Positions 25,749 through 34,994 are shown, numbered from the stretch's first letter. The stretch: DNA of 64,000 nt from Wenjunlia vitaminophila DSM 41686 (GCF_000380165.1 NZ_KB904635.1:227452-291451), one strand, 5' to 3'. The notes: a model not told the origin generated them from the sequence alone. Numbers and translations are program-made.

Positions 25749-26621
25749 TCAGGCGACGAGCTCGCCGAACGACCTCTGCTCGTCACCGGGGTTCAACTGC
25801 TCGTCGTCGCGCAGCCGGCGCAGCGAACGCCAGATGCTGCTCTTGACCGTGCCGACGCTGATCCCGAGTATGTCGGCGATCTCGGGGTCGGTGCGGCCCT
25901 CGTAGTAGCGCAGCACCAGCATGGTGCGCTGTGGCTCGGGCAGTTTGGCCAGCGCCTGCCAGAGCACCGCGCGCAGTTCCGTGCCGCGCATGGCGTCGCA
26001 GTCGCCCACGGTCTCGGGCAGTTCCTCGGTCGGGTACTCGTTGAGCTTGCGCCGACGCCAGGCCGATATGTGCAGGTTGGTCATGGTGCGGCGCAGGTAG
26101 CCGCCGACCGCGGCCTTGTCACTGATCCGGTCCCAGGCACGGTAGGTGCTGAACAGCGCGGTCTGGAGCAGGTCCTCCGCCTCGTGGCGGTCACCGGTCA
26201 GGTGGTAGGCGGTCGCGTACAGGGAGGCCCGGCGCTCCTCGACGTAGGCGGTGAAGTCCGCCTCGGCGTCGCCGCACCGCTGCCCGTTTCCCCCCGGAGC
26301 GGGCGCTGCCTGCCCGTACGCAACCGCGCTACCCCCGTTTCCCCCGTTGCTCCCCCCGCGCTCGGCGTCGCCGGTCAGCGCGACCATGCGACGCGGTCGG
26401 ACAGTGGTGCCGGCGGCGCCCCCCCGACGTCCGCCGGCACCACTCGCCTGGACACCCGGCACCACCCGGGGCTTGCCCGGGAGGACCACGTGGTTGTGCA
26501 CCCGTCCGGTGCCACGAGCGCACCCCCGCCCGCCCGCGGCACCGGACTTCTCATCGGCCCGTCCGTGGGCGGCGCGCACATGACGGACTGCGGCGGTGTT
26601 TCCTACTTGCAGTGCGTTCAT
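25749..26621 (-). CDS. sigQ: SigE-family ECF sigma factor SigQ
   Basis: 290 residues. The first about 130 residues are basic and low-complexity. The sigma core follows: region 2 (FTAYVEERRASLYATAYHLTGDRHEAEDLLQTALFSTYRAWDRI ... GYLRRTMTNLHISAWRRRK) and region 4 (LAKLPEPQRTMLVLRYYEGRTDPEIADILGISVGTVKSSIWRSLRRL). The ATG (MNALQVG...) with a G-rich upstream stretch is chosen over longer frames. Divergent from afsQ1, exactly as sigQ in Streptomyces coelicolor, where SigQ is controlled by AfsQ1 and affects antibiotic production. A perfect AfsQ1-type box lies in the shared interval. The unusually long N-terminal extension is odd, and its start is the least certain part. Confidence 0.9.
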   Translation of the reverse strand: MNALQVGNTAAVRHVRAAHGRADEKSGAAGGRGCARGTGRVHNHVVLPGKPRVVPGVQASGAGGRRGGAAGTTVRPRRMVALTGDAERGGSNGGNGGSAVAYGQAAPAPGGNGQRCGDAEADFTAYVEERRASLYATAYHLTGDRHEAEDLLQTALFSTYRAWDRISDKAAVGGYLRRTMTNLHISAWRRRKLNEYPTEELPETVGDCDAMRGTELRAVLWQALAKLPEPQRTMLVLRYYEGRTDPEIADILGISVGTVKSSIWRSLRRLRDDEQLNPGDEQRSFGELVA

Positions 26622-26748
26622 GACGCGCCCCCGTTCCGGTGGTGCCGAGTGATCTCCCACAACGGCCGTGCTGGGTGTTTCCTTCCGGCAGTCCCCCGCC
26701 GTGGTCAACAAGCCTGTCGGAGCAGTTTCATAGCGCTGTCCGACGACT

Positions 26749-26764
26749 GTCACAGGCGCGTCAC
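26749..26764. promoter_or_regulatory. AfsQ1 box GTCAC-N6-GTCAC
   Basis: Perfect match to the AfsQ1 consensus GTnAC-N6-GTnAC described for S. coelicolor, located in the 277-bp sigQ-afsQ1 intergenic region, 128 bp upstream of the sigQ start. It indicates direct control of sigQ, and possibly of afsQ1Q2, by AfsQ1. Confidence 0.8.
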
Positions 26765-26898
26765 AGGGGCATCGGGGTCGGCGCACCACCCTCCGAGGGG
26801 CGGGATCAGCCGGTTTGTTGGCATATGCCGGGGTGTTCGCGGGGCGGCTCTCGACCAACTGTCGAAGCGAGCCATGGGTGTGGGACACAATGAGCCCC

Positions 26899-27576
26899 GT
26901 GCCCTTCCTGTTGCTCATCGAGGACGACGACGCGATCCGCACTGGCCTCGAATTCGCGCTGAGCCGCCAGGGCCACCGTGTGGTGGCCGCGGCCACCGGC
27001 GAGGACGGCCTGGAGCGGCTGCGCGAGCAGCGTCCGGACCTGATCGTGCTTGATGTGATGCTGCCCGGAATCGACGGTTTCGAGGTGTGTCGTCGAATCC
27101 GCCGGACCGATCAGCTACCGATCATCCTGCTGACCGCCCTCAGCGACGACATCGACGTGGTGGTGGGCCTGGAGTCCGGCGCTGACGACTACGTGGTCAA
27201 GCCGGTGCAGCCGAGGGTGCTGGACGCCAGGATCCGGGCGGTGCTCCGCCGTGGGGAACGGGACAGTTCCGACTCCGCCGTGTTCGGCAACGTCGTCATC
27301 GACCGGTCCGCGATGACGGTCACCAAGAACGGCAACGACCTCCAGCTCACCCCGACCGAGCTGCGCCTGCTGCTCGAGCTGAGCCGCCGCCCCGGCCAGG
27401 CACTGTCCAGGCAGCAGTTGCTGCGCCTGGTGTGGGAACACGACTACCTCGGCGACTCCCGCCTGGTGGACGCGTGCGTGCAGCGTCTACGCGCCAAGAT
27501 CGAGGACATCCCGTCGTCGCCCTCGTTGATCCGTACGGTGCGTGGGGTCGGGTACCGGCTGGACCCGCCCCAGTGA
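26899..27576 (+). CDS. afsQ1: Response regulator AfsQ1 (OmpR family)
   Basis: 225 residues. Receiver domain: LLLIEDDDAI (acidic pocket), phospho-acceptor Asp52 in LIVLDVMLPGIDGFEV, ILLTALSD and the conserved Lys in VVKPVQPRVL. C-terminal winged helix: LQLTPTELRLLLELSRRPGQALSRQQLLRLVWEHDYLGDSRLVDACVQRLRAKIED. The GTG start places the phospho-Asp at 52, the number used for S. coelicolor AfsQ1, and follows CACAAT by 7 nt, suggesting a leaderless transcript; an ATG nine bases upstream is the alternative. It overlaps afsQ2 by 4 nt (GTGA). Known role of the family: nitrogen- and antibiotic-related gene control. Confidence 0.94.
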   Translation: MPFLLLIEDDDAIRTGLEFALSRQGHRVVAAATGEDGLERLREQRPDLIVLDVMLPGIDGFEVCRRIRRTDQLPIILLTALSDDIDVVVGLESGADDYVVKPVQPRVLDARIRAVLRRGERDSSDSAVFGNVVIDRSAMTVTKNGNDLQLTPTELRLLLELSRRPGQALSRQQLLRLVWEHDYLGDSRLVDACVQRLRAKIEDIPSSPSLIRTVRGVGYRLDPPQ

Positions 27577-29285
27577 GCGTTGCGGACACCGAGGAGACGA
27601 GCACCAGTGAGCGGCGGGGCAGCCGGTCCCTGATATGGGCCAGCCGACTACTGCGGCTGACCAGCCTGCGCATCCGGCTGGTCGTGGTCTTCGGCGCGGT
27701 GGCGCTGACCGCGGCGGTCGCCGCCTCCGGGATCGCCTACTGGCTCAACCGGGACGCCGTGCTCGGCCGGGCCCAGGTCTCCGCGCTCAACGACTTCCGC
27801 GACTCGCTCCAGGAGCGGGTGGGCGACCTTCCGCTGCATCCGCCCTGCTACACCCTGGAGGAGACCGCGCGGCAGCTCGCCGAACGCAGCAGCCAGGACT
27901 ACGAGATCCTGCTGATCGACCAGGACCCGGACGGCAACGACTGCGCCAAGAGCTCGGACCCCGACGCGTTCTCCATGGAGTGGGTGCCCGAACAACTCCA
28001 GCACGCGGTGGAGAAGAAGCGCCCCCTGGACCAGAGCAACGACTACCCGTACCACCTGTACTGGCAGCGGACCGTCCACGACGGTCAGCCCTACCTGGTC
28101 GGCGGGAGCAGGATCATCGGTGGCGGGCCCACCGCGTACATGCTCAAGTCCCTGGACGCCGAGCGCGACGACATCGAGTCACTGGCCTGGTCCCTGGGGA
28201 TCGCCACCGTGCTCGCGCTGGTCGGGGCCGCGTTGCTGGCCCAGGCGGCGTCCTCCACGGTGCTGCGTCCGGTGCAGCGGCTGGCCGACGCGGCCCGCCG
28301 GCTCGGCGAGGGACACCTGGACACCCGGCTGCGGGTGACCGGCGCCGACGAGCTGGCCGAGCTGTCCCGCACCTTCAACCAGACCGCCGCCGCCCTCCAA
28401 CAGCGGGTCGAGGAGCTGAGCGCCCGGGAACAGGCGAGCCGCCAGTTCGTCGCCGACATGTCGCACGAGCTGCGCACCCCACTGACCGCGATGACCGCCG
28501 TGACGGAGGTGCTCGAGGAGGAGGCGGACACCATCGACCCGATGATCGCCCCAGCCGTGCGCCTGGTGGTGACCGAGACCCGACGGCTCAACAACCTGGT
28601 GGAGAACCTCATGGAGGTCACCAGGTTCGACGCCGGCACGGCACGACTGGTCCTGGACGACGTGGACGTCGCCGACATGCTCCTGGCCTGCATTGACGCC
28701 CGTGCCTGGCTGGACGCGGTGCACGTGGACGCCCCGCGCGGCATCGTGGTCCGCCTCGACCCGCGCCGCCTCGACGTGATCCTCGCCAACCTCATCGGCA
28801 ACGCCCTCAAGCACGGCGGCTCCCCGGTGCGGATCACCGTGCGCACCGAGCCGGTGGACCCCGAGGACGTCAACGGGGCGTTCGCGACGGCGGACGCGGT
28901 GCTGGTCGTGGAGGTCTCGGACAGCGGGCCCGGCATCCCCGAGGAGGTGCTGCCCCACGTGTTCGACCGCTTCTACAAGGCGGACACCGCCCGGCCGCGG
29001 TCCGAGGGCAGTGGACTCGGCCTGTCCATCGCCATGGAGAACGCCCACATACACGGGGGAGTGATCAGCGCGGCCAACGCCCCTTCGGGCGGTGCCGTCT
29101 TCACCGTGCGGCTGCCCATCGGCGGCCCCACCCCTGGCACCCCGTCCGCAGTCGAGAAGCACGCGGAGGGTGGCGCGAGCGCGCACCGGGAACCCGGTGC
29201 CCCACAGCCCGGGGCGGCCGAGCCGCGGGGCGGGGAGGAACGGAACGCGGACCGCCCGGGGCAGCGGGGAGGTGACCGGCCGTGA
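27573..29285 (+). CDS. afsQ2: Sensor histidine kinase AfsQ2
   Basis: 570 residues. First membrane helix about residues 36-58, an extracytoplasmic sensor region (about 60-200) with two cysteines, a second helix about 205-225, then a HAMP domain (RPVQRLADAARRLGEGHLDTRL). The HisKA box FVADMSHELRTPLTAMTAV has phospho-His298. The HATPase region shows N-box NLIGNALKHGG, G1 VSDSGPGIPEE and G2 GSGLGLSI. The C-terminal about 60 residues are low-complexity Ala/Gly/Arg/Glu. GTG start overlaps the afsQ1 stop; its own stop overlaps the following lipoprotein start. Orthologue of AfsQ2 by sequence and context. Confidence 0.94.
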   Translation: MSVADTEETSTSERRGSRSLIWASRLLRLTSLRIRLVVVFGAVALTAAVAASGIAYWLNRDAVLGRAQVSALNDFRDSLQERVGDLPLHPPCYTLEETARQLAERSSQDYEILLIDQDPDGNDCAKSSDPDAFSMEWVPEQLQHAVEKKRPLDQSNDYPYHLYWQRTVHDGQPYLVGGSRIIGGGPTAYMLKSLDAERDDIESLAWSLGIATVLALVGAALLAQAASSTVLRPVQRLADAARRLGEGHLDTRLRVTGADELAELSRTFNQTAAALQQRVEELSAREQASRQFVADMSHELRTPLTAMTAVTEVLEEEADTIDPMIAPAVRLVVTETRRLNNLVENLMEVTRFDAGTARLVLDDVDVADMLLACIDARAWLDAVHVDAPRGIVVRLDPRRLDVILANLIGNALKHGGSPVRITVRTEPVDPEDVNGAFATADAVLVVEVSDSGPGIPEEVLPHVFDRFYKADTARPRSEGSGLGLSIAMENAHIHGGVISAANAPSGGAVFTVRLPIGGPTPGTPSAVEKHAEGGASAHREPGAPQPGAAEPRGGEERNADRPGQRGGDRP

Positions 29286-29890
29286 GACCGCGTACGGCCG
29301 TGGTGGCGGCGACAGTGGCGGGTGTGGTGCTGGCGTCGGGCTGCGGCATTCGGGCCACCCGCGTCCCGGTGGACGCCGGGCCCGCTCCCAGCAGGTCCAG
29401 GTGCCTGGAGCCGGAGAAGTCGCCCTCGCCGTCCGCGTCCTCCCCCGCGACCCGCCCAGAAGACGACTTCCAGGTACACGACGCGGAGGTCTTCCTGGTC
29501 TGCAACGGGCAGGTCGCCGGGGTGCAGCGGGAGGGGAGCTTCCAGGGCGACTACCGCACGGTCGCCGGACTGCTGCTCGAACAGCTCAAGCTCACCCCGA
29601 ACGGCAGCGAGGCCGACCTGGGCTACTCCACCAAGGTCCCCGCCGACCTGGAGCTGCTCTCGGCACGCGAGGGCGACCCGGTGGGCACCGTGCGGCTGAA
29701 CCACCGGCCCGACCGGCTCCGGCCCCTGGCCCTGGGACAGATCGTGTGCACCCTGTCCCGGAACCTGTGGCGGGACGGTGCGGTCCCGCTCGCCGGTGGC
29801 ACGGCGGACTCCCCGGTGCTGCGGTACACCTGCGACACGCAGATCCGCACCGAGCCGGGAACCGGAACGGAAGGCGACATTCCGCTTTGA
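29282..29890 (+). CDS. AfsQ-linked lipoprotein
   Basis: 202 residues. A type II signal peptide (VRPRTAVVAATVAGVVLASGC) ends in a lipobox-like ASGC with the Cys at about residue 21, then a Ser/Pro-rich linker and a compact C-terminal domain with several Cys (SRCLEPEK, FLVCNGQVAGV, IVCTLSRNLW, YTCDTQI). GTG start, 4-nt overlap with afsQ2. It corresponds in position to the putative lipoprotein downstream of afsQ2 in Streptomyces; such a protein may modulate the sensor at the membrane surface, but this is inferred from the operon only. Confidence 0.85.
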   Translation: MRPRTAVVAATVAGVVLASGCGIRATRVPVDAGPAPSRSRCLEPEKSPSPSASSPATRPEDDFQVHDAEVFLVCNGQVAGVQREGSFQGDYRTVAGLLLEQLKLTPNGSEADLGYSTKVPADLELLSAREGDPVGTVRLNHRPDRLRPLALGQIVCTLSRNLWRDGAVPLAGGTADSPVLRYTCDTQIRTEPGTGTEGDIPL

Positions 29891-29898
29891 TGTGACGC

Positions 29899-30621
29899 GT
29901 GACTGGGCGTCCCGTACCGTGGCCGTCCGTGGCGACACGGAACCACAGGCCGGCACCTGGCGTCCTTCCCGGCGTGCAACGTGGAGGGTCCGGCACACGG
30001 GCCGGTACTGGATCAAGGACGGACAGCGACCGCGCCGCACCCGCGGTGCGGGTGCTCGGCGGCGCACTGCTGGCCTTCCACCTGTCACTGGTCTCCTGGC
30101 TCATGCTCCGCCCGCTCTCGGTGCCCTGGGTCTACAGCGCCAACGTCAGACCGCTGGCCACCATCGACCGCATCCTGCTCACCGACCCCGTCGCCGGCAG
30201 CCGCACCATCGGCACCGAACTGTTGCTGCTCGCGCCACTGGGGGTCCTGCTCCCCCTGCTGGCGGGGCGGCTCGACGCCTCCGCGCTCGGCTCGTTCACC
30301 CGGACGGTGTTCTGCGGTGCCGCGGTGTCGTTCGGTATCGAATGCTGGCAGACCCAGGTCCCGGGGCGGGTCTTCGACGTGGACACGGTGATCCTCAACG
30401 CCGTGGGGGTGGCGGTCGCACACCTGCTGGTGGTGCCGGGAACGAGGTCGAGACTGCGCCGTCGGCGCACCACCCGCCACCGTGTACCGCGGGACCTCGC
30501 GCCCGCCCCGGCGGCCACCCCGGTCGCCGCGCCGCCTCGGCCCGGGTCCCAGGACGTCCTGGCCGTGCGTGCGCCCGCCATCTCCTACGAGGTCGCGGCC
30601 CACCTGCACCGCGGGATGTGA
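29899..30621 (+). CDS. VanZ-family membrane protein
   Basis: 240 residues. After a basic cytoplasmic N-terminus come about four membrane helices: VLGGALLAFHLSLVSWLML, TELLLLAPLGVLLPLL, SFTRTVFCGAAVSFGIE and VDTVILNAVGVAVAHLLVV. The block CWQTQVPGRVFDVDTVILNAVG is the VanZ-like signature (E-x-x-Q...R..D.DD...N..G). A long Arg/Pro-rich tail follows. It starts 8 nt after the lipoprotein gene, so it is probably the last gene of the afsQ operon. The exact start is uncertain, since several GTG codons precede the first helix. VanZ-like proteins are linked to glycopeptide tolerance in some bacteria, but no specific role is established here. Confidence 0.8.
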   Translation: MTGRPVPWPSVATRNHRPAPGVLPGVQRGGSGTRAGTGSRTDSDRAAPAVRVLGGALLAFHLSLVSWLMLRPLSVPWVYSANVRPLATIDRILLTDPVAGSRTIGTELLLLAPLGVLLPLLAGRLDASALGSFTRTVFCGAAVSFGIECWQTQVPGRVFDVDTVILNAVGVAVAHLLVVPGTRSRLRRRRTTRHRVPRDLAPAPAATPVAAPPRPGSQDVLAVRAPAISYEVAAHLHRGM

Positions 30622-30836
30622 CCACCGCGGCGGTCCACCCGGACGCGCCCCGCAGTCGATCGCTCGCTCGGGGGATAGCCGGGGCATCCGGGGAAACCCT
30701 GACAGGACCGCGCGGTCTCCCTCACCGGTGTGGTACCGCGTCCGACGGATTGACGACCGGGTCCGTCGTCGGGGCCCACGGTGCCAAGCGGCCGTCGGGG
30801 CCGCGGCGCCGGCCGTGACACAACCGAGGAGTGCCC

Positions 30837-31034
30837 ATGTCCACCCTGGTCCGTCCACGCGACGACAGGCTGATCGCTGGTGTGTGCGCCGCGCTCGCCA
30901 GGCGCTTCGACGTCTCTTCCAGCACGGTCCGGGTGGTGTTCCTGGTCTCGTGCCTGCTGCCCGGACCGCAGGTACTGGTCTACCTGGCGCTGTGGATCCT
31001 GGTGCCGGACGAACGCCGCGCGACCGTCCCCTGA
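30837..31034 (+). CDS. Small PspC-domain membrane protein
   Basis: 65 residues: STLVRPRDDRLIAGVCAALARRFDVSSSTVRVVFLVSCLLPGPQVLVYLALWILVP is a single PspC domain with one membrane-spanning segment. PspC domains act in envelope-stress sensing. ATG with GAGGAG 6 nt upstream. Stand-alone short PspC proteins are common in actinomycetes and their function is not known. Convergent with the Ala/Pro-rich secreted protein; a strong hairpin separates them. Confidence 0.88.
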   Translation: MSTLVRPRDDRLIAGVCAALARRFDVSSSTVRVVFLVSCLLPGPQVLVYLALWILVPDERRATVP

Positions 31035-31107
31035 GCCGGCGGGCCGCCGCGCCCGCACCAACGCCAGCACCGAGACCGTTGGGCTCCGGCAGGCAGGGGT
31101 CCACACC

Positions 31108-31158
31108 CGCTGACCGCCGGACCGCCGCTCCGGAAGCGCGGCGGTCCGGCGGTCAGCG
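31108..31158. terminator. Strong bidirectional hairpin terminator
   Basis: Perfect 20-bp stem (31108-31127 with 31139-31158; core TGACCGCCGGACC / GGTCCGGCGGTCA) and an 11-nt loop, midway between the convergent PspC and Ala/Pro-rich genes. Confidence 0.88.
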
Positions 31159-31177
31159 AGGACTCGACGGAGCGTCG

Positions 31178-32404
31178 TCAGCGCCCCTGGCCACCGAGGC
31201 CGGGCAGCAGCGAGCCGGCCGCGCCGCGCGGCAGACGCGGGCCGTGGTTCCCGATCTGCCCCGCCGTCATCGCCTGGCCCCGCGCCGTCGGGGCGGCGGG
31301 AGCCATCTGGCCCGCCGTGTTCCGCGTCATCGTGGCGTGGGCGGCTGCCTTGGCCCGTGCCACCTCCAGCTTGTGCCGCGCCAGGGCGACGCGGTTGTCC
31401 ATGTCGTTCCGGGCCATCGGCGCCCTGGCGACCGGGGCCTGGGCCGGGGAGGTCTGGGCCGCCGGCACCTGGACCGGTGCCTGGACCGGTGCCTGGACCG
31501 CCGGCACCTTCACCGGGTTCCTGGCGGCCGGGGTCTTGATGGCCGGGGTCTTGGCGGCCGGGGTCTTGGCCGCGGGCATCTGGACGGCGGGGGCCTGCGC
31601 AGCCGGAGCCGTGACGGCGGGCCTCTTGACGCTCGGGGTCGTCACGGTCGGGGTCTGGGCAGCCGGAGCCTGGGCACCCAGGTCGTCCCGGCCCGCCGGG
31701 GCCTGCACCGCCGGAGCCTGGGCAGCCGGGGGCCGGACGGCAGGCGCCTGGGCGGCGGGGGCCTGCGCAGCCGGAGCATCAACAGCGGGAGCCTGGGCGG
31801 CCGGGGGCCGGACGGTCGGGGTCTGGGCGGCCGGAGCCTGGGCGGCCAGGTCCTGGCGACCGGCTGGAGCCTGGGCCACCGGCCCCTCCGCCGCTCCCGG
31901 GACTCCCAGGTCGTTCCGTGCCGCGGGGGTCTTGGCCGCCGTGTCCGGGGCCTGACCGTCGAAGGCCGGAAGGGTGTGCACGTCCCTGGCTGCGGGCGCC
32001 GCCTCGGCCGGGTCCCCGGCCGGCAGGGTGTGCACCGACCCGACCGGGAGCACCTTGCCCCTGGCCGCCCCGTCCACCTTGCCCTTGCCCGTCCGGTTCA
32101 CCTTGCTGGCCTTGGTCGCCTTGCCGGCCTTGCCCTTGCTCACCTTGTGTGAACGGCCCTGGGCCTGCCCCTTGGCGCTCGGCAGGCTGACCACCCTCGC
32201 CGAGCCGTCGTTGAGCGCCTGCTGGATGGCGGCCATCAACTCGGCCATGCCCGGTGAGGCCTGGGCCGTGTGGCGCGCGGGGACGGCGGCGACGGCCGGG
32301 TCCGCCGGCGTGGCGGCGCTGGCCACACCGGCGGACCCGGTGGCGACGGCGATGCCGAGCACGGCGGCACCGGCGGTCTTCAGCATGCGGGACGGCTTCA
32401 TCAT
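31178..32404 (-). CDS. Secreted Ala/Pro-rich repeat protein
   Basis: 408 residues. Signal peptide MMKPSRMLKTAGAAVLGIAVATGSAGVASA, then an Ala-rich segment, a Lys/Gly-rich basic patch (GKAGKATKASKVNRTGKGK), and about 200 residues of PAAQAPA / TPAAKTPA-type repeats (about 170-350). The C-terminus is helical and mixed (RVALARHKLEVARAKAAAHA). No catalytic domain. Such rigid Pro/Ala stretches typically span the cell wall or act as surface linkers. ATG with GAGGAG 8 nt upstream. No attachment motif (LPXTG) is seen. Confidence 0.72.
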   Translation of the reverse strand: MMKPSRMLKTAGAAVLGIAVATGSAGVASAATPADPAVAAVPARHTAQASPGMAELMAAIQQALNDGSARVVSLPSAKGQAQGRSHKVSKGKAGKATKASKVNRTGKGKVDGAARGKVLPVGSVHTLPAGDPAEAAPAARDVHTLPAFDGQAPDTAAKTPAARNDLGVPGAAEGPVAQAPAGRQDLAAQAPAAQTPTVRPPAAQAPAVDAPAAQAPAAQAPAVRPPAAQAPAVQAPAGRDDLGAQAPAAQTPTVTTPSVKRPAVTAPAAQAPAVQMPAAKTPAAKTPAIKTPAARNPVKVPAVQAPVQAPVQVPAAQTSPAQAPVARAPMARNDMDNRVALARHKLEVARAKAAAHATMTRNTAGQMAPAAPTARGQAMTAGQIGNHGPRLPRGAAGSLLPGLGGQGR

Positions 32405-32542
32405 CCGTGGTACTCCTCGATGGTTCCGGCTCGGCAGGGCGTCACCAGGCCGTCCGGCTGGGTGCGCCGGCCGGGCACGGTTCCACCCGTCGTGACTGCG
32501 CAACGTAGTCATCCAGCTACTCATTGCGCAACGACGACGCGC

Positions 32543-32585
32543 GGGCGGCCACACCGACCGTCACGCCCTCCCGCCGCGGCCGCCC
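32543..32585 (-). terminator. Weak hairpin downstream of add
   Basis: Arms GGGCGGCC and GGCCGCCC (8 bp) with a 27-nt loop, about 28 nt beyond the add stop codon. The long loop makes terminator function uncertain. Confidence 0.35.
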
Positions 32586-32613
32586 CTCCTCCGGAACCCC
32601 TGGCGGCCCGCGG

Positions 32614-33765
32614 TCAGCGGAACAACCACTCCGCCTTGAGCTCGGCGTACCCGGGCTTGATCACATCGTTGATCATCGCTAGACGTTCATCAAAAGGAAT
32701 GAATGCCGACTTCATCGCATTGACGGTGAACCACTGCATGTCATCGAGCGTGTAGTGGAACGTCCGTACCAGGTGCTCGAACTCGGCGCTCATGCTGGTG
32801 CCGCTCATCAACCGGTTGTCGGTGTTCACGGTGGCCCGGAAGTGCAGCCGGCGGAGCAGTCCGATGGGATGGTCGGCGTACGACGAGGCGGCGCCGGTCT
32901 GGAGGTTGGAGGTGGGGCACAACTCCAGCGGAACCCGCTTGTCCCGGACGTACGCGGCGAGCCGGCCCAGCGTCACCCCCCCGTCCTCGGCGACCTTGAT
33001 GTCATCGATGATCCGCACGCCGTGGCCCAGCCGGTCCGCACCGCACCACTGGAGCGCCTGCCAGATGGAGGGCAGTCCGAAGCCCTCCCCGGCGTGGATC
33101 GTGAAGTGGTTGTTCTCCCGCTTGAGGTACTCGAAGGCGTCGAGGTGGCGGGTGGGCGGGAACCCGGCCTCCGCGCCGGCGATGTCGAACCCGACGACCC
33201 CGACGTCCCGGTAGCGGTTGGCGAGTTCGGCGATCTCCAGCGAGCGCGCGGCGTGCCGCATCGCGGTGAGCAGGGCGCCCACCCGGATGCGGTGGCCTCT
33301 GGCCCGCGCGGTTCTCTCCCCTTCCCGGAAGCCCTCGTTGACCGCCTCGACCACCTCCTCCAGGGTGAGGCCGCCGTTCAGGTGCTGCTCGGGGGCGTAG
33401 CGGACCTCGGCGTAGACGACGCCGTCGGCCGCGAGGTCCTCGGCGCACTCGGCCGCGACCCGCACCAGGGACTCTCGGGTCTGCATCACCCCGCAGGTGT
33501 GCGAGAAGGTCTCCAGGTACCGCTCGAGCGACCCGGAGTCGGCGGCCTCCCGGAACCACTCCCCGAGCCGCTCGGGATCGGTCTCCGGCAGCGCCTGGTA
33601 GCCGTTGGCCGGGGCCAGTTCCACGATGGTGGCGGGCCGCAGGCCACCGTCGAGGTGGTCGTGGAGCAACACCTTGGGGGCCCGGCGGACCTGCTCCGGG
33701 GTGGGCTTGGTGCGGGGGCCCTCGGCCGGGGCGCTGGACGTGGTGGTGGAGTCATGGCTCTGCAT
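32614..33765 (-). CDS. add: Adenosine deaminase
   Basis: 383 residues; hydrolytic deamination of (deoxy)adenosine to (deoxy)inosine, feeding PNP. Zinc/catalytic signatures of the family: [10 protein letters not shown] (HxH metal ligands), [10 protein letters not shown] (His and catalytic Glu), RLGHGVRI (His) and NTDNRLMSG (Asp). The start is leaderless: TACGTT ends 6 nt before the ATG (MQSHDST). The operator CTACGCGCGTAG lies 17 bp upstream. It is a stand-alone gene in the position add has in S. coelicolor between afsQ and deoA. The N-terminal 30 residues are a Ser/Thr-rich extension absent from E. coli Add. Confidence 0.95.
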   Translation of the reverse strand: MQSHDSTTTSSAPAEGPRTKPTPEQVRRAPKVLLHDHLDGGLRPATIVELAPANGYQALPETDPERLGEWFREAADSGSLERYLETFSHTCGVMQTRESLVRVAAECAEDLAADGVVYAEVRYAPEQHLNGGLTLEEVVEAVNEGFREGERTARARGHRIRVGALLTAMRHAARSLEIAELANRYRDVGVVGFDIAGAEAGFPPTRHLDAFEYLKRENNHFTIHAGEGFGLPSIWQALQWCGADRLGHGVRIIDDIKVAEDGGVTLGRLAAYVRDKRVPLELCPTSNLQTGAASSYADHPIGLLRRLHFRATVNTDNRLMSGTSMSAEFEHLVRTFHYTLDDMQWFTVNAMKSAFIPFDERLAMINDVIKPGYAELKAEWLFR

Positions 33766-33781
33766 TGTTGAAACGTAGTAC

Positions 33782-33793
33782 CTACGCGCGTAG
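33782..33793. promoter_or_regulatory. Nucleoside-regulon palindrome CTACGCGCGTAG before add
   Basis: Perfect copy, followed (on the minus strand) after 4 nt by the -10 box TACGTT (33777-33772) and 6 nt later by the add ATG. Same geometry as at deoC. Confidence 0.82.
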
Positions 33794-33866
33794 CACACAT
33801 CCGCAACGCCTCCATCACCCCGGAAAACGGGGCCCGGCCCCCGGTCCCCGACCCGCGCGCCGGGGC

Positions 33867-33908
33867 GGGGGCCGTAGACCGGGGGCCGGGGGCCGTAGAC
33901 CGGGGGCC
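33867..33908. repeat. Two tandem 21-bp repeats plus an 8-bp duplication
   Basis: Units 33867-33887 and 33888-33908 are identical (core GCCGTAGACCGGGGG). AGCAGGCC is then repeated twice at 33909-33924. They lie between the phzF-like stop and the add promoter. No function evident; probably replication slippage. Confidence 0.8.
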
Positions 33909-33929
33909 AGCAGGCCAGCAGGCCGACGA

Positions 33930-34826
33930 CTACTCCGGGATGCGGACCGCCGTTCCGGTCACCCGCACGCGCGGGTCACCGGGGCGCAGCTCGACCGTCA
34001 GCTCGCCGGGACGCCCCATGTCGTGCCCCTGGTGCAGGGTGAGGCGGGCGTCGGGGCGAACGAGGCCCAACTCGCGCAGGTAGCCCCCGAGGGCCGCGGC
34101 AGCGGCGCCGGTGGCCGGGTCCTCCACGACCCCACCCACCGGGAACGGGTCCCGGACGTGGAAGACGGTCTCCGACTCCCGCCAGACCAGTTGGAGCGTG
34201 GTCAGGTCGAGCCAGGCCATCAACGCGGCCAACCGGTCGAAGTCGTAGTCGAGGTCGGCCAGCCGGTCCCGGGTGGCCGCGGCGACCACCAGGTGGCGGG
34301 CGCCTGCGTAGGCGATGCGCGGCGGCAGGGCGCCGTCCAGCTCCGCGGGGGACCAGCGCAGGGCGGCGAGCGCCTCGGCCAGCTCCGGCGCGCCGACCTC
34401 CTCGGTGTGCGGCTCGACGCTGGTCAGCGTCGCCCGCAGGGAGCCGTCCTGGGCGACCACCGACACCGGCACCGTGCCCACCGGTGTGGCGAAGAGGAAC
34501 TCCCCGGGTCCTGAGCGGTCGGCCAGCGCGACCGCGGACGCCACGGTGGCGTGTCCGCAGAACGACACCTCGGCCTTCGGGCTGAAGTACCGGACGGTGA
34601 AGGTCCGTCCGGCCACTCCGGCGCCGTCCGCACCCTCGGGCCGCGCGGTCAGGAAGGCCGTCTCCGAATAGCCGACGCGGGACGCGACGGCGAGCATCGC
34701 GTCGTCGTCGAGCCCCGTCGCGTCGAGCACCACACCGGCCGGGTTGCCGCCGGCCGGGTCGCCGGTGAAGGCCGCGTAGCGCAGCACCGTGGGAGGGGAC
34801 GCCGACGGGTCTTGGTTCGCAGTCAT
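33930..34826 (-). CDS. PhzF-family isomerase-like protein
   Basis: 298 residues of the PhzF/diaminopimelate-epimerase-like fold. Signatures: [16 protein letters not shown], catalytic Glu in [31 protein letters not shown] and the C-terminal-domain motif [15 protein letters not shown]. Predicted cytosolic isomerase; outside phenazine clusters the substrate is unknown, and no phenazine genes are present here. ATG start [11 protein letters not shown]. Monocistronic, with the IS-relic region upstream. Confidence 0.88.
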   Translation of the reverse strand: MTANQDPSASPPTVLRYAAFTGDPAGGNPAGVVLDATGLDDDAMLAVASRVGYSETAFLTARPEGADGAGVAGRTFTVRYFSPKAEVSFCGHATVASAVALADRSGPGEFLFATPVGTVPVSVVAQDGSLRATLTSVEPHTEEVGAPELAEALAALRWSPAELDGALPPRIAYAGARHLVVAAATRDRLADLDYDFDRLAALMAWLDLTTLQLVWRESETVFHVRDPFPVGGVVEDPATGAAAAALGGYLRELGLVRPDARLTLHQGHDMGRPGELTVELRPGDPRVRVTGTAVRIPE

Positions 34827-34994
34827 GGTTGATTCTCATTCGGCGGCGGGCCAGGGGGAAGGTGCACCCGATGTGGGCTCGGCCATGACGCCTGACGGGG
34901 GCCCCGCCGAGTGGCTGTCCTGCGGAGGTGGGCGACGGCCGGGGCCTCGCGACCCGGGATTCACCCTGCCGTCCGCACCTGGGAGAGTGCTGCC

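Noticed and set aside
30482..32152. A long plus-strand frame across VanZ, PspC and the Ala/Pro-rich gene
   Set aside because: Shadow of genes with clear domains or signal peptides in other frames, and it crosses a strong terminator.
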